Source of the DNA: Streptomyces sp. RKAG293
GTDB taxonomy: Bacteria > Actinomycetota > Actinomycetes > Streptomycetales > Streptomycetaceae
Assembly (NCBI RefSeq): GCF_023701745.1
Contig: NZ_JAJOZB010000003.1
Span: forward strand, 1 to 37,982
Direction of reading: 5' to 3'
Length of the DNA: 37,982 bases
Below, piece after piece: positions 24,031 to 31,775 of the stretch. The notes beneath the pieces were generated by a model. The model was not told the DNA's origin. It saw nothing but the letters and a program-made list of their open reading frames with translations, and ran no database searches. Numbering within the stretch: the first letter of the stretch is position 1; each line of letters begins with the position of its first letter. A program made the translations under genes and the position numbers.

Positions 24031-24888
24031 GTGTCCACTCAGATGAAGATCACCGCCGAGCACACCGGCCCCATCAGCCTCGACTTATCCGTTCAGACCG
24101 GCACCGTCCGCGTCACCGTCGACCCGGCCATCACCCAGGCTGTCGTCACGGTCGCCACCGACGACGACGAGGGCCTGGTCGCCGACGCGATCCGCGCCAT
24201 CACCAGCACGGAGTTCACCCGTGCCGCCGACGCCTGGCTGAAGGTCACCGTCCCGCAGATCCCCGGCAGCAGCGGCTCCGTCCAGATGGGCGGCAGCAGC
24301 TTCCACTTCAACGGCGGCGTCGGCATGAGCGTGGTGTCCGTCGACAGCATCGGCGTGGGCATGCAGATGATCGGCAACGACGTCTACATGGGCGGCAAGA
24401 AGGTCATCGAGAACGGGCGGGTGATCGCGGCGACCGGCACGGTCGTCACCGGCACCGGCCGCGCCGGCACCCTCACCGTGGACGTGACGCTGCCGCCCCA
24501 CTCCAGCCTCCGCCTGTCGACCACCAGCGCCAGCCTGCAGGTCCGTTCCGGCGACCTGGACAGCCTGGACGTACAAACGGTGAGCGGCAGCGTGGAGGCT
24601 CAGGGCGTAGGGCGCCTGACCGCCAACACCACCAGCGGCAGCGTCTACGTCGACTCGGTCGACACCTCCGTCGCGGTCACCAGCGTCTCCGGCGCCGTCG
24701 AGATCGGCGCCTACAGCGGCAGCAGTTTCACCGCCAACTCCGTCTCCGGCGCTATCCGGATGACCGCCACCCCGGCCGCGAGCGGCTCGGTCAGCGCCCG
24801 CACGGTCTCCGGTGCCATCGCCACCCGCGCCGCCACCCACCTGGACGTCCGCACCCGCAGCGTCTCCGGCCGCATCGACACCCGCTGA
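24031..24888 (+). CDS. DUF4097-type beta-repeat protein
   Basis: 285 aa from GTG 24031 (AGGAG upstream). No signal peptide or membrane segment. Residues about 150-285 are short beta repeats built on TVSGSVEAQG, TSGSVYVDS, SVSGAVEIGA and SVSGAIRMT, typical of DUF4097 solenoids. The N-terminal third is a different beta-rich domain with Gly/Ser-rich loops. Family members are called putative adhesins, but many Streptomyces ones are cytoplasmic and of unknown role. Single gene between paired operators and the first repeated hairpin. Confidence 0.8.
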   Translation: MSTQMKITAEHTGPISLDLSVQTGTVRVTVDPAITQAVVTVATDDDEGLVADAIRAITSTEFTRAADAWLKVTVPQIPGSSGSVQMGGSSFHFNGGVGMSVVSVDSIGVGMQMIGNDVYMGGKKVIENGRVIAATGTVVTGTGRAGTLTVDVTLPPHSSLRLSTTSASLQVRSGDLDSLDVQTVSGSVEAQGVGRLTANTTSGSVYVDSVDTSVAVTSVSGAVEIGAYSGSSFTANSVSGAIRMTATPAASGSVSARTVSGAIATRAATHLDVRTRSVSGRIDTR

Positions 24889-24894
24889 ATCCGC

Positions 24895-24939
24895 CCCGGG
24901 GCGGCCGTCAGGTCGCCACACTCAGCCGGCCGCCCCGGG
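24895..24939. terminator. Repeated intergenic hairpin, copy 1
   Basis: Perfect 12-bp arms CCCGGGGCGGCC (24895-24906) and complement (24928-24939). The loop reads GTCAGGTCGCCA-ACTCAGCC, shared almost exactly with copies 2 and 3. It lies 6 bases past the stop. Probable terminator. Confidence 0.7.
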
Positions 24940-24983
24940 CCCCTTTCGCCCCGCACCACTGGTTCCCGACCACGGAGCAGCTC

Positions 24984-25640
24984 ATGACCCGCACGAACCA
25001 CCTCGACAGCCGCCGCTTCACCGGCTTACGCCGCACCCTGACCGGCCTGTTGGACTGGGTATCCATCCCCGTCATCGGTGCCGGCATCGCCGCCGCCGTC
25101 CTCACCCTGCCCAGCAGCTACTTCACCTTCGGCCCGGACTGGTTCACCCGCGCCGCGCACACCCGCGTCACCGTCGCGATGCCGTTCGCCCTGCTGTGCG
25201 GCGCCCTGGTCCTGAACCTGGTCCTGGAGACGATCGCCAACCTGACCAACCCGGATGAAGCCCCCGACCCGTGCGAGATCGCCGACGACAACGCTGACTG
25301 GGCCTGGCGCGCGGCCCTGTCCGTCAGCCAACTGCGCGAGACCGTGCAGCGCGGTACCCGGCAGGAGGGCAAGGCGTTCGAGATGCTGCAGGACTCCTGC
25401 CTGCTGCGCGAGGTCCACCTGCTCCTGGGCGACCTCGCCGACCGCTACCAGGACCGCGAGCCCGTCACCACCGGTCCCGTCGCGGGCATCGTGTCGACCG
25501 TCGACCAGCTGATGGCCGAAGACCTGCGCGCCAGCTCCGAGTACGTCCGACAGGTCGCGGTGATCCTCGGCGACGAGGAACTCATCACCGGCCCCGGCGA
25601 CGTCGACGACCGGGTGCCCGCGCACGACGCCCAGGTGTAG
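24984..25640 (+). CDS. Membrane protein, 218 aa
   Basis: ATG 24984. Two membrane segments at about residues 24-45 (LDWVSIPVIGAGIAAAVLTL) and 58-80 (VTVAMPFALLCGALVLNLVL). The remaining 135 residues are a soluble, acidic helical domain (ADDNADWAWRAALSVSQLRE, then LMAEDLRASSEYVRQVAVIL). No family recognised. Stands alone between hairpin copies 1 and 2. Confidence 0.8.
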   Translation: MTRTNHLDSRRFTGLRRTLTGLLDWVSIPVIGAGIAAAVLTLPSSYFTFGPDWFTRAAHTRVTVAMPFALLCGALVLNLVLETIANLTNPDEAPDPCEIADDNADWAWRAALSVSQLRETVQRGTRQEGKAFEMLQDSCLLREVHLLLGDLADRYQDREPVTTGPVAGIVSTVDQLMAEDLRASSEYVRQVAVILGDEELITGPGDVDDRVPAHDAQV

Positions 25641-25646
25641 ATCCGC

Positions 25647-25691
25647 CCCGGGGCGGCCGTCAGGTCGCCAAACTCAGCCAGCCGCCCCGGG
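25647..25691. terminator. Repeated intergenic hairpin, copy 2
   Basis: Perfect 11-bp arms (25647-25657 and 25681-25691) and the same loop as copy 1, 6 bases after the stop. A CCCCTTT follows. Confidence 0.7.
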
Positions 25692-25764
25692 CCCCTTTGA
25701 CCCCGCTCCAACCGGAGCAGGAGGAGATCCCATCCTTCCCGATCCGTGACGGAGCAACCACCTC

Positions 25765-26022
25765 ATGAGCCCCCGCCCCGAGCCCGAAGTCCGCAAAGCC
25801 CTCAAAGACCGAGTGGCCGCCGCCCTGATCACCCGCGATGCGGCCAAGGAAAAGGCCGAGCGCACGTTCTGGACGACCATCGCCGCCGAACTCGACACCG
25901 GCTACTTCGGCGCCCAGGCCGACATCGCCGAAGCCCTCGACTTCACCCGCGACTACGTCCGCAAATCCGTCCAGCGCTGGGCACCCCAGCCCGCCAAGGA
26001 GCAGCCGCCGGCGAAGAAGTAG
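25765..26022 (+). CDS. Small helix-turn-helix protein, 85 aa
   Basis: ATG 25765. An N-terminal charged helix (EVRKALKDRVAAALITRDAA) precedes a helix-turn-helix (GAQADIAEALDFTRDYVRKS), ending with a Lys/Pro tail. Looks like a small DNA-binding regulator of the sigma-region-4 or RepA-leader kind. Stands alone between hairpin copies 2 and 3, so it may act on any neighbour. Confidence 0.75.
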   Translation: MSPRPEPEVRKALKDRVAAALITRDAAKEKAERTFWTTIAAELDTGYFGAQADIAEALDFTRDYVRKSVQRWAPQPAKEQPPAKK

Positions 26023-26047
26023 TCCGCCCGCGCTACTCGCCCAACCT

Positions 26048-26093
26048 CCCGGGGGCGGCCGTCAGGTCGCCAACTCAGCCAGCCTCCCCCGGG
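26048..26093. terminator. Repeated intergenic hairpin, copy 3
   Basis: Arms 26048-26059 and 26082-26093 pair with one mismatch; the loop GTCAGGTCGCCAACTCAGCC matches copy 2. It lies 25 bases after the stop. Confidence 0.65.
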
Positions 26094-26131
26094 CCCCCGA
26101 TCCCGTCCCACCGCCCCAGGAAGGCCCCGCC

Positions 26132-26602
26132 ATGCCCGCAATCGTCTTCGCCGCCGTGTTCATCGCCTTATTCGTCGCCCACTCCGTGGGTGACCACTGG
26201 GTGCAGACCTCCCACCAGGCGCAGGCCAAGGGCCTGCCCGGCTGGCCCGGCCGCCTCGCCGACGCACGCCACGTCCTGGGCCTGACCCTCACCAAGGGCA
26301 TCACCCTGGCCGCAGCCGTCCTCGCCCTGGACCTGCACATCACCGTCCTGGGCGTCACCGCCGGCCTTGCCCTGGACGCCGCCAGCCACTGGTGGGCCGA
26401 TCGCCGCACCACCCTGGCCCGCCTCGCCCAGTTGACCGGCAAGAGCGAGTTCTTCTCCCTCGGCACCGGCGCCCACCCGGCCGCCCCGGTCACCGCCAAG
26501 GGCACCCCCGCTGCCCACCTGGGCACCGGCGCGTACGCCCTGGACCAGTCCTTCCACCACCTGTTCCTGTTCATCGCCGCGCTGCTCATCGCGACCGTCT
26601 GA
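26132..26602 (+). CDS. DUF3307-like membrane protein
   Basis: 156 aa from ATG 26132 (AGGAAGG upstream). The start IVFAAVFIALFVAHSVGDHW and VQTSHQAQAKG matches the H-x3-D-x-W-x-Q pattern of DUF3307. Further hydrophobic segments at about residues 50-70 and 140-156 (HHLFLFIAALLIATV). Membrane protein of unknown function, common on Streptomyces plasmids. First gene of the unit that runs to 28167. Confidence 0.75.
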   Translation: MPAIVFAAVFIALFVAHSVGDHWVQTSHQAQAKGLPGWPGRLADARHVLGLTLTKGITLAAAVLALDLHITVLGVTAGLALDAASHWWADRRTTLARLAQLTGKSEFFSLGTGAHPAAPVTAKGTPAAHLGTGAYALDQSFHHLFLFIAALLIATV

Positions 26603-26614
26603 GGGGGAGCTGAC

Positions 26615-27319
26615 ATGTCGGTTCAGGCGATGACGACCACGACCCTGCCCAGCACGTTCCGGTCCCAGAGCGCCCTGGCCGCCGCCGTCGACGCTGTGTT
26701 CGTCGAGGCGCTCGCCGAGGAACTGACCCTCGCCCTGGCCGACGCCGCCCCGGACCGACCGGCGATCGTCCTGCCCGACCTCGACACCCTCCTCGCCCAG
26801 GCCGGGATCGTCACCGGCCCCAGCGCCCCCGATCCCCGCGCCCCTTCCCGCACCAGCCATCTGGCCGCAGCCGGCGGGCACCTGGCGGCTCGCGCCGCCT
26901 GGTGGCTGCTCAAGGCCTCCGTCTACGCCACCGCCGTGATCCTGCGCTACGTCCTCGTCACCAGCTGGCGGCTGCTCTTCGGCACCGGCCCCACGCCGAC
27001 ACCGGCCCAGCCCCGCGGACGGGAGCAGCTGCTCCCGTCCGAGTTCCTGACCGCCACCAGCGCACACATCGCCGAGCGCGGCTGGACGCAGTTCACCCTC
27101 GCCTCCCGCCGAGGCGTGTGCCTGCTGGGCGCCGAACAGGCCCTGCTGCAGGACGGCATCGGCAACCGGCACACCGCAGAGCGCGCCAACTCTCACCTGC
27201 TGCAGGTGACCGGCGCCCGTTCGGTGCCCCGCTGGAACGACCGCCTGACCCGGCAGGAAACCCAAGTCCACGCAGCCCTGCTGAACGCCGCCGCCCGCGC
27301 TCGCGCCGCCGGCGAATAA
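26615..27319 (+). CDS. DUF6197-like protein with membrane-like middle
   Basis: 234 aa from ATG 26615 with GAGGGGGAG before it, 12 bases after the previous stop. The C-terminal 90 residues carry RRGVCLLGAEQALLQDGIG, TAERANSHLL and SVPRWNDR, the pattern of Streptomyces DUF6197. The first 130 residues are an added part with a hydrophobic stretch (WWLLKASVYATAVILRYVLV, about 96-118). Function unknown. The extension suggests tethering to the membrane, next to the DUF3307 protein. Confidence 0.75.
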   Translation: MSVQAMTTTTLPSTFRSQSALAAAVDAVFVEALAEELTLALADAAPDRPAIVLPDLDTLLAQAGIVTGPSAPDPRAPSRTSHLAAAGGHLAARAAWWLLKASVYATAVILRYVLVTSWRLLFGTGPTPTPAQPRGREQLLPSEFLTATSAHIAERGWTQFTLASRRGVCLLGAEQALLQDGIGNRHTAERANSHLLQVTGARSVPRWNDRLTRQETQVHAALLNAAARARAAGE

Positions 27320-27355
27320 CCCCTGCACCGCCAGCTCCCGACCGAGGAGACCGCC

Positions 27356-27898
27356 ATGCAGATCACCGTCGACTCCCACCAGCTCGGACTGTTCGGCCAG
27401 CGCCGCCTCCAGAAGGACGTCGCCCGCCTCGCCGAGCAGGCCGCCACCCTCGTGCAGCGGCAGTGCGGGCGTCTGCCGCAGGTCCGCTTGACCCTCACCC
27501 ACGAGCGCGGCCTGGCCCAGCTCGCCACCGCCGCTGACGGCGCATTCGCCCCCGACGCGAGCCTGCTCTCCAAGGCACGTCAGGCACGCGGGCAACGGCG
27601 CGGTGCGCGCGGCGCGTTCGGCATCACTGTCCTGAACCCGGCCGGCGGCATCCACATCATCATCAATGTCGCCCTGGCCGAAGCCGCCAGCGAACTGGCC
27701 GTCACCGTGCTGCACGAGCTGGTGCACGCCGTGCAACTCAACGCCCCCGGCGCCCGCGAGCTCCACATCCGCGACATCCACCACGCCTACGGCGTGACCC
27801 GGTGGTCACGCCGCGAAGAGCGCGACTACAACGCCCTGGTCGACCGCCGCGAAGCCGAAGCCCGCGGCCTGGAACACCTCGCCGCGCAGCTCACCTGA
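27356..27898 (+). CDS. Zincin-type putative metallopeptidase
   Basis: 180 aa from ATG 27356 (GAGGAG upstream). HELVH at residues 120-124 (in VTVLHELVHAVQ) gives two zinc-binding His and the catalytic Glu. HIRDIHHAYG and REERDYNALVDRREAEARGL, 20-45 residues later, offer further His or Glu ligands. The layout recalls SprT-like or small plasmid zincins. No signal peptide, so it should act inside the cell. Substrate unknown. Some SprT-type enzymes cut DNA-bound proteins, which would fit a protein-capped plasmid, but this is speculation. Confidence 0.72.
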   Translation: MQITVDSHQLGLFGQRRLQKDVARLAEQAATLVQRQCGRLPQVRLTLTHERGLAQLATAADGAFAPDASLLSKARQARGQRRGARGAFGITVLNPAGGIHIIINVALAEAASELAVTVLHELVHAVQLNAPGARELHIRDIHHAYGVTRWSRREERDYNALVDRREAEARGLEHLAAQLT

Positions 27899-27939
27899 CC
27901 CTGCCCGACCGCCCGCACCGACCAGAAGGAGATGAGGAC

Positions 27940-28167
27940 ATGAGCGGAGACCCGTACCTGGTGACGTTCGTCCTCCAGGACCACGACGACACCCACCGCA
28001 CCCAGTTCTGCTACGTCATCAAAGGCTGCGCGAGCCGAACCGTCGCGGAAGACCGAGCCCGGCAGCTGGCCGACTCCCCCGCCGAGCGCGCCGCCCGCCA
28101 CTATCGGCCGCTGGCCAAGAACTGCCAGGTCCGCCCCGTCTTCAACGGGATCGGTTCCGGCTGGTAG
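27940..28167 (+). CDS. Small hypothetical protein, 75 aa
   Basis: ATG 27940 with AGAAGGAG nine bases before. Alternating beta and helix (YLVTFVLQDHDDTHRTQFCY, VAEDRARQLADSPAERAAR) in a compact alpha/beta form. No family recognised. Last gene before hairpin copy 4. Confidence 0.75.
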   Translation: MSGDPYLVTFVLQDHDDTHRTQFCYVIKGCASRTVAEDRARQLADSPAERAARHYRPLAKNCQVRPVFNGIGSGW

Positions 28168-28173
28168 ATCCGC

Positions 28174-28216
28174 CCCGGGACGGCCGCCTGGCCGTCAACC
28201 CAACAGCCGTCCCGGG
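28174..28216. terminator. Repeated intergenic hairpin, copy 4 (covarying)
   Basis: Perfect arms CCCGGGACGGC (28174-28184) and GCCGTCCCGGG (28206-28216). Compared with copies 1 and 2, a G-C pair has become A-T on both sides, so pairing is kept while sequence changed. The loop is different from copies 1-3. Confidence 0.7.
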
Positions 28217-28259
28217 CCAACCAACCCACGCAAACACAGCGAGAAGGAAGGGCACCATC

Positions 28260-28952
28260 ATGCCCGCTTCTGCCGTACGCCAGCGTCGACTCCTCCTGAT
28301 CACCGCCACCGCCCTGCCCACGATGGCCGCCTGGGCCCTGGACCACCACCGGCTCGGCACCCAGCTGGCCGCCGCCCGCCGCGACCCGCTCACCGGCCTT
28401 CCCACCCGCGACGAATTCACCACCCGCGCCACCCAGCTCGCCGACCGCCACCCCGCCGACACCGTCCTCCTGGTCGTCGACGTCGACTACTTCAAGGACA
28501 CCAACGACGCCTTCGGCCATGCGGCCGGCGACGCCGTCCTGGCCGCGATCGGCCGCCGCCTGCAGACCTGGACCAACGACCATCACGGAATCGCCGGCCG
28601 CATCGGCGGCGACGAATTCACCGCCGCCGCCCGCCTGCAGCCCACCGCCACCATGACGGCGCTGACCGACCTGCAGCACGCCCTGACCCGTCCCGTGCCG
28701 TGGGACGGCCGGCACCTGCCCGTCGCCGTCTCCATCGGCGCAGCCCAGACCCGGGACCACACCTTCGCGCAGGCGCTGCGCGCGGCCGACACCGCGATGT
28801 ACGCCACCAAGCACACCGGAACCCCCCGGCTCTGGGCGCCGTACGACACCCCGGCCCCGACCATCAACGGCCGCCGGCAGGGCCGCCACGGCACCCACCT
28901 GGCCCCGGCCGCCGTCGCGGCACCCGCTGGAAGGACCCCCGCTGATGACTGA
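28260..28952 (+). CDS. GGDEF-domain protein, probable diguanylate cyclase
   Basis: 230 aa from ATG 28260. Residues 9-27 (RLLLITATALPTMAAWALD) are one membrane segment. The GGDEF domain (about 40-190) has DPLTGLPTRDEF, VDVDYFKDTNDAFGHAAGD and RIGGDEF; substrate and metal residues are all there. No RxxD inhibition site is visible at its usual place five residues before GGDEF. A basic/Pro-rich tail ends it. Such enzymes make c-di-GMP, which in Streptomyces controls development through BldD. The stop lies inside the next gene. Confidence 0.88.
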   Translation: MPASAVRQRRLLLITATALPTMAAWALDHHRLGTQLAAARRDPLTGLPTRDEFTTRATQLADRHPADTVLLVVDVDYFKDTNDAFGHAAGDAVLAAIGRRLQTWTNDHHGIAGRIGGDEFTAAARLQPTATMTALTDLQHALTRPVPWDGRHLPVAVSIGAAQTRDHTFAQALRAADTAMYATKHTGTPRLWAPYDTPAPTINGRRQGRHGTHLAPAAVAAPAGRTPADD

Positions 28953-29346
28953 CCTCTCCCCCCGCCTGGACACCATCCTCGGAGCCGAAACCGCCGCGCA
29001 GCTCGTCCACCAGCTCACCGCCCACCTCGCCCACGCCGACGCGCTGCCCGTCGACGTCGCGTTCCGGATGGTGTGCGAGCGGATGGCCGACGGCGACCCG
29101 CTGCTGCTCGCCGCCCCGGGCCAGGTCTGGGTCCGTCACCCCGACGCTGACCCGGACGACGTCCCCGCCCACCGCTTGGCCGTCCGCGACCGGCTCGCCG
29201 AGCCGCCGCGCGTGATCGTCACCTGCCTGGACGGCAACGCGGTCGGCGAGAGCGATGAACTGCTCCTGGACGTGCTGCACCTGTACCAGCTCGAGTCCTG
29301 GCAGCCGATCGACGTGTGCGCCCCGTGGATCGGCGACCTCCGGTGA
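28945..29346 (+). CDS. Hypothetical protein, 133 aa
   Basis: ATG 28945 overlaps the GGDEF gene by 8 bases (ribosome site GGAAGGA inside that gene). Acidic alpha/beta protein (AAQLVHQLTAHLAHADALPV, PRVIVTCLDGNAVGESDELL). No family recognised. The stop overlaps the WhiB start by GTGA. Tight coupling on both sides suggests work with the GGDEF or WhiB protein. Confidence 0.75.
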   Translation: MTDLSPRLDTILGAETAAQLVHQLTAHLAHADALPVDVAFRMVCERMADGDPLLLAAPGQVWVRHPDADPDDVPAHRLAVRDRLAEPPRVIVTCLDGNAVGESDELLLDVLHLYQLESWQPIDVCAPWIGDLR

Positions 29347-29633
29347 CCGCCGTCGCGGTGCGCCTGGCCCCGTTCCCGCCGCTGACCGGCGCCGAACCGT
29401 GCCGACGGTCGGATGTCGATCCTGAGCTGTGGTTCAGCGCCAGCGCCCTGGACCAGGGCGAGGCGGCCGACCACTGCCGCGCCTGCCCTATCCGCTCGCA
29501 GTGCCTGGCCTACGCCCTGGACCACCCTGCCGAGACGTCCGACGGCGTGTGGGCTGCCACCACGCCCAAACAGCGTCGCGCCCTGCGCCGCCAGTTCGCC
29601 AACACCGCCACCGACTCCGAGGAGACGTCATGA
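29343..29633 (+). CDS. WhiB-family iron-sulfur regulator
   Basis: 96 aa from GTG 29343. Four Cys at 20, 45, 48 and 54 (EPCRRSD, HCRACPIRSQC) make the [4Fe-4S] site. The usual GVWGG turn reads GVWAA (68-72). A basic C-terminus (PKQRRALRRQ) contacts DNA in this family. Plasmid and phage WhiB-like proteins often interfere with host WhiB regulons or sigma factors. ATGA overlap with the next gene. Confidence 0.9.
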   Translation: MTAVAVRLAPFPPLTGAEPCRRSDVDPELWFSASALDQGEAADHCRACPIRSQCLAYALDHPAETSDGVWAATTPKQRRALRRQFANTATDSEETS

Positions 29634-30163
29634 CCGCAACCGCCACCCGCCCCGGCACCGAGGACCCGGTCGCCCTGGCCGTCGACATGCTCAAGAACAA
29701 CACCCCCGCGGCCACCGTCGCGGCCGAGACCGGGCTGAGTTTCGGTGAGGTCGTCGCCGCAGCCGAGGCCGCCGGCATCACCCGCACGCCCGACCTCACC
29801 GCGCTCGGCAAGGAGATGGCTGAGGCCCTGGAATGGGGCCGCCGCCACGACAGCAAGAAGGTCCGCGCTCTCGCCGACCGGGCCCGCGCCGCGCTGAACG
29901 ACCTTGCCCGCTGGCGCCGCAACGAGTCCGTGGCCACCGAGGCCGAGAGCGAGATCGCCCGCCTGCGCAAGCAGCTCGCCGCCGCCGAGGACAAGCTGCG
30001 CGCCGCCACCGGCAAGACCCCCTCGCCCACGGCCGCCTACTCCAAGGCCCAGCGTGACGAGATCCGCCAGTGGGCCCGTCTCAACGGCCACACCGTCGGC
30101 GACCACGGCATCATCCCCGCCGCCGTCCTTGGGGCCTGGCAGAACGCCCACCGCAGCCGATGA
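29630..30163 (+). CDS. Protein with Lsr2-like C-terminal DNA-binding domain
   Basis: 177 aa from ATG 29630. The last 38 residues (QRDEIRQWARLNGHTVGDHG and IPAAVLGAWQNA) match the DNA-binding domain of Lsr2, the actinobacterial xenogeneic silencer. The core RGR loop that enters the minor groove reads HGI here, so AT-rich binding may be lost or changed. The N-terminal part has an HTH-like segment (TPAATVAAETGLSFGEVVAA) and a coiled coil (EIARLRKQLAAAEDKLRAA) that may mediate pairing. It could act as a decoy for host Lsr2, which is an inference. Confidence 0.8.
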   Translation: MTATATRPGTEDPVALAVDMLKNNTPAATVAAETGLSFGEVVAAAEAAGITRTPDLTALGKEMAEALEWGRRHDSKKVRALADRARAALNDLARWRRNESVATEAESEIARLRKQLAAAEDKLRAATGKTPSPTAAYSKAQRDEIRQWARLNGHTVGDHGIIPAAVLGAWQNAHRSR

Positions 30164-30272
30164 CCACCCGCCGGTGCCCGCCGAGCCAGCCCGGCAGGCA
30201 CCGGCGCACCCGCCCGCTCCACACGACGTGTCCCTCCCCCTCGATCTCCCGTCGACATCCGTAAGGAATCCG

Positions 30273-30503
30273 ATGCGCATCATCGCCACCATCCGGCCCA
30301 TCCACGCCGACCAGACCGTGTGCACCCACAAGGTCACCAGCACCGGCAAGCCCAAAGAAGCCGGCTGCACCGGCCGTACCGCGTACACCGCCACGTGCTC
30401 GGCCGGTGACTGGACCGAGACCGGCACCACCAAGGCCGCGCTGGAGTACGTCCGCGACAGTCACCTGCGCAGCCACATCGCCCAGCCCGCCATCGACGCC
30501 TGA
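30273..30503 (+). CDS. Small Cys-containing protein, 76 aa
   Basis: ATG 30273 with TAAGGAA before it. Three Cys and several His (QTVCTHK, EAGCTGR, ATCSAGDW, LRSHI) suggest a metal site. The type is frequent beside Streptomyces plasmid genes but no function is known. 14 bases before the clamp gene, so co-translated with it. Confidence 0.7.
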   Translation: MRIIATIRPIHADQTVCTHKVTSTGKPKEAGCTGRTAYTATCSAGDWTETGTTKAALEYVRDSHLRSHIAQPAIDA

Positions 30504-30517
30504 AGGAGTCCCGCCGC

Positions 30518-31645
30518 ATGAAGCTGACCGTGCACCCCCGCGCCCTGGCCGACGCCGTCACCGTCGCCGGCCACGCGCTGCCCGGCCGCCCGCCCGTGCC
30601 CGTCATGGCCGCCCTCAGATTGCACGCCGAGGGCAACACCCTCACCGTCACCGGCTACGACTACGACACCTGCGCGAACTCCGACGCCCCGGCCGTCGTC
30701 ACCGACCCGGGCACCGTCCTGGTCCCGGGCCGGCTGCTCACTGACATCGCCCGCACCCTGCGCCACGACGACATCCACATCACCACCACCGACACCCTGC
30801 TGGTCCTGGAGTCGGGCGCCGCCCGGTTCACCCTGCGCACCCTCCCGCTGGAGGAGTACCCCCAGCTCCCCGACCACCCCGGCATCTCCGGCACGATCGC
30901 CAGCCCCGACTTCGTCGCGGCGGTCACCCAGGTCGCCCTCGCCGCCAACCGCGACGACACCCTGCCCGTCCTGACCGGCGTGCAGCTGACCGCCGCCGGC
31001 GACACCCTGACCCTGGCCGCCACCGACCGCTACCGCTTCGCCGTCCGCACCCTGCAGTGGCGGCCCAACGACCCCGGCGCCTCCGGGCAGGCGCTGCTCC
31101 CCGCCAAGGCGCTGCTGGAGACCGCCAAAGCCCTCGCCGACGACCCCAGCGTGTATCTGGCCCTGCCCACCCAGTCCTACGGCATCACCGGCTTCACCAG
31201 CGACACCCAGCGCATCATCCTGCGCGGCCTGGAAGGCGCACTGCCCCAGTACGACAAGCTCTTCCCCACGCAGTTCGAGGCGCAGGCCGCTGTCAACACT
31301 GCCGACCTGGCTGCCGCAGTCAAGCGCGTCGCCCTGGTCGCCGAACGCAACACCCCGGTCCGCCTCACCTTCACCGAGGGCGCCGTCACCCTCGAGGCCG
31401 GCACCAGCGACGACGCGCAGGCCGTCGACGGCACCGACGCCGCCTACACCGACCACTCCGGCGAGCACCCCACGTTCGGCATCGCCTTCAACCCCCAGTT
31501 CCTGCTGGACGGCCTCACCGCAATCGGCCACGAGACCACCCGCTTCGCCTTCACCATCCCGCACAAGCCCGCCGTGCTGCGCGCCGACAGCGGCCCCGAC
31601 GCCCGCCTGCAGTACCTGCTGATGCCGGTCCGCCTGTCCGGCTGA
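30518..31645 (+). CDS. dnaN: DNA polymerase III beta sliding clamp (plasmid copy)
   Basis: 375 aa from ATG 30518 (GAAGGAG upstream), normal DnaN length. Three clamp domains are visible: MKLTVHPRALADAVTVAG with VPVMAALRL, then VAAVTQVALAANRDDTLPVL with GDTLTLAATDRYRFAVRTL, then DLAAAVKRVALVAERNTPVR with the closing LQYLLMPVRL. The pocket and the C-terminal M-P-V-R end are kept. It rings DNA and holds polymerases. A plasmid copy is unusual; it may serve plasmid replication or pair with the polymerase-like protein at 8484-10697. It ends the unit that began at 28260. Confidence 0.93.
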   Translation: MKLTVHPRALADAVTVAGHALPGRPPVPVMAALRLHAEGNTLTVTGYDYDTCANSDAPAVVTDPGTVLVPGRLLTDIARTLRHDDIHITTTDTLLVLESGAARFTLRTLPLEEYPQLPDHPGISGTIASPDFVAAVTQVALAANRDDTLPVLTGVQLTAAGDTLTLAATDRYRFAVRTLQWRPNDPGASGQALLPAKALLETAKALADDPSVYLALPTQSYGITGFTSDTQRIILRGLEGALPQYDKLFPTQFEAQAAVNTADLAAAVKRVALVAERNTPVRLTFTEGAVTLEAGTSDDAQAVDGTDAAYTDHSGEHPTFGIAFNPQFLLDGLTAIGHETTRFAFTIPHKPAVLRADSGPDARLQYLLMPVRLSG

Positions 31646-31654
31646 CTCCGCCGC

Positions 31655-31744
31655 GCGGGGCGGGGTCAGCCCGGCCGCCCCGCCGCGACGGTCCGCCCCT
31701 CAGCGCCCTGGGGCGGCTGCCGGCCATCGAGGCCCGGCCGCCCC
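31655..31744. terminator. Two GC hairpins after the clamp gene
   Basis: First hairpin: arms GCGGGGCGG (31655-31663) and complement (31675-31683). Second: GGGGCGGC (31710-31717) and complement (31737-31744). The stem cores resemble the repeated hairpin at 24895, 25647, 26048 and 28174, but the loops differ. Confidence 0.5.
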
Positions 31745-31775
31745 GGCGCCACCCCTTCAAGCAAGGAATCCCCCG

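Noticed and set aside
26168..27784. Open minus-strand frame of 538 codons
   Set aside because: Antisense to three supported genes; Gly/Gln/Asp-rich shadow.
24895..28216. Integron-type attC sites
   Set aside because: The hairpins repeat after genes as in cassettes, but no integrase and no attC core sites are present; terminators are simpler.
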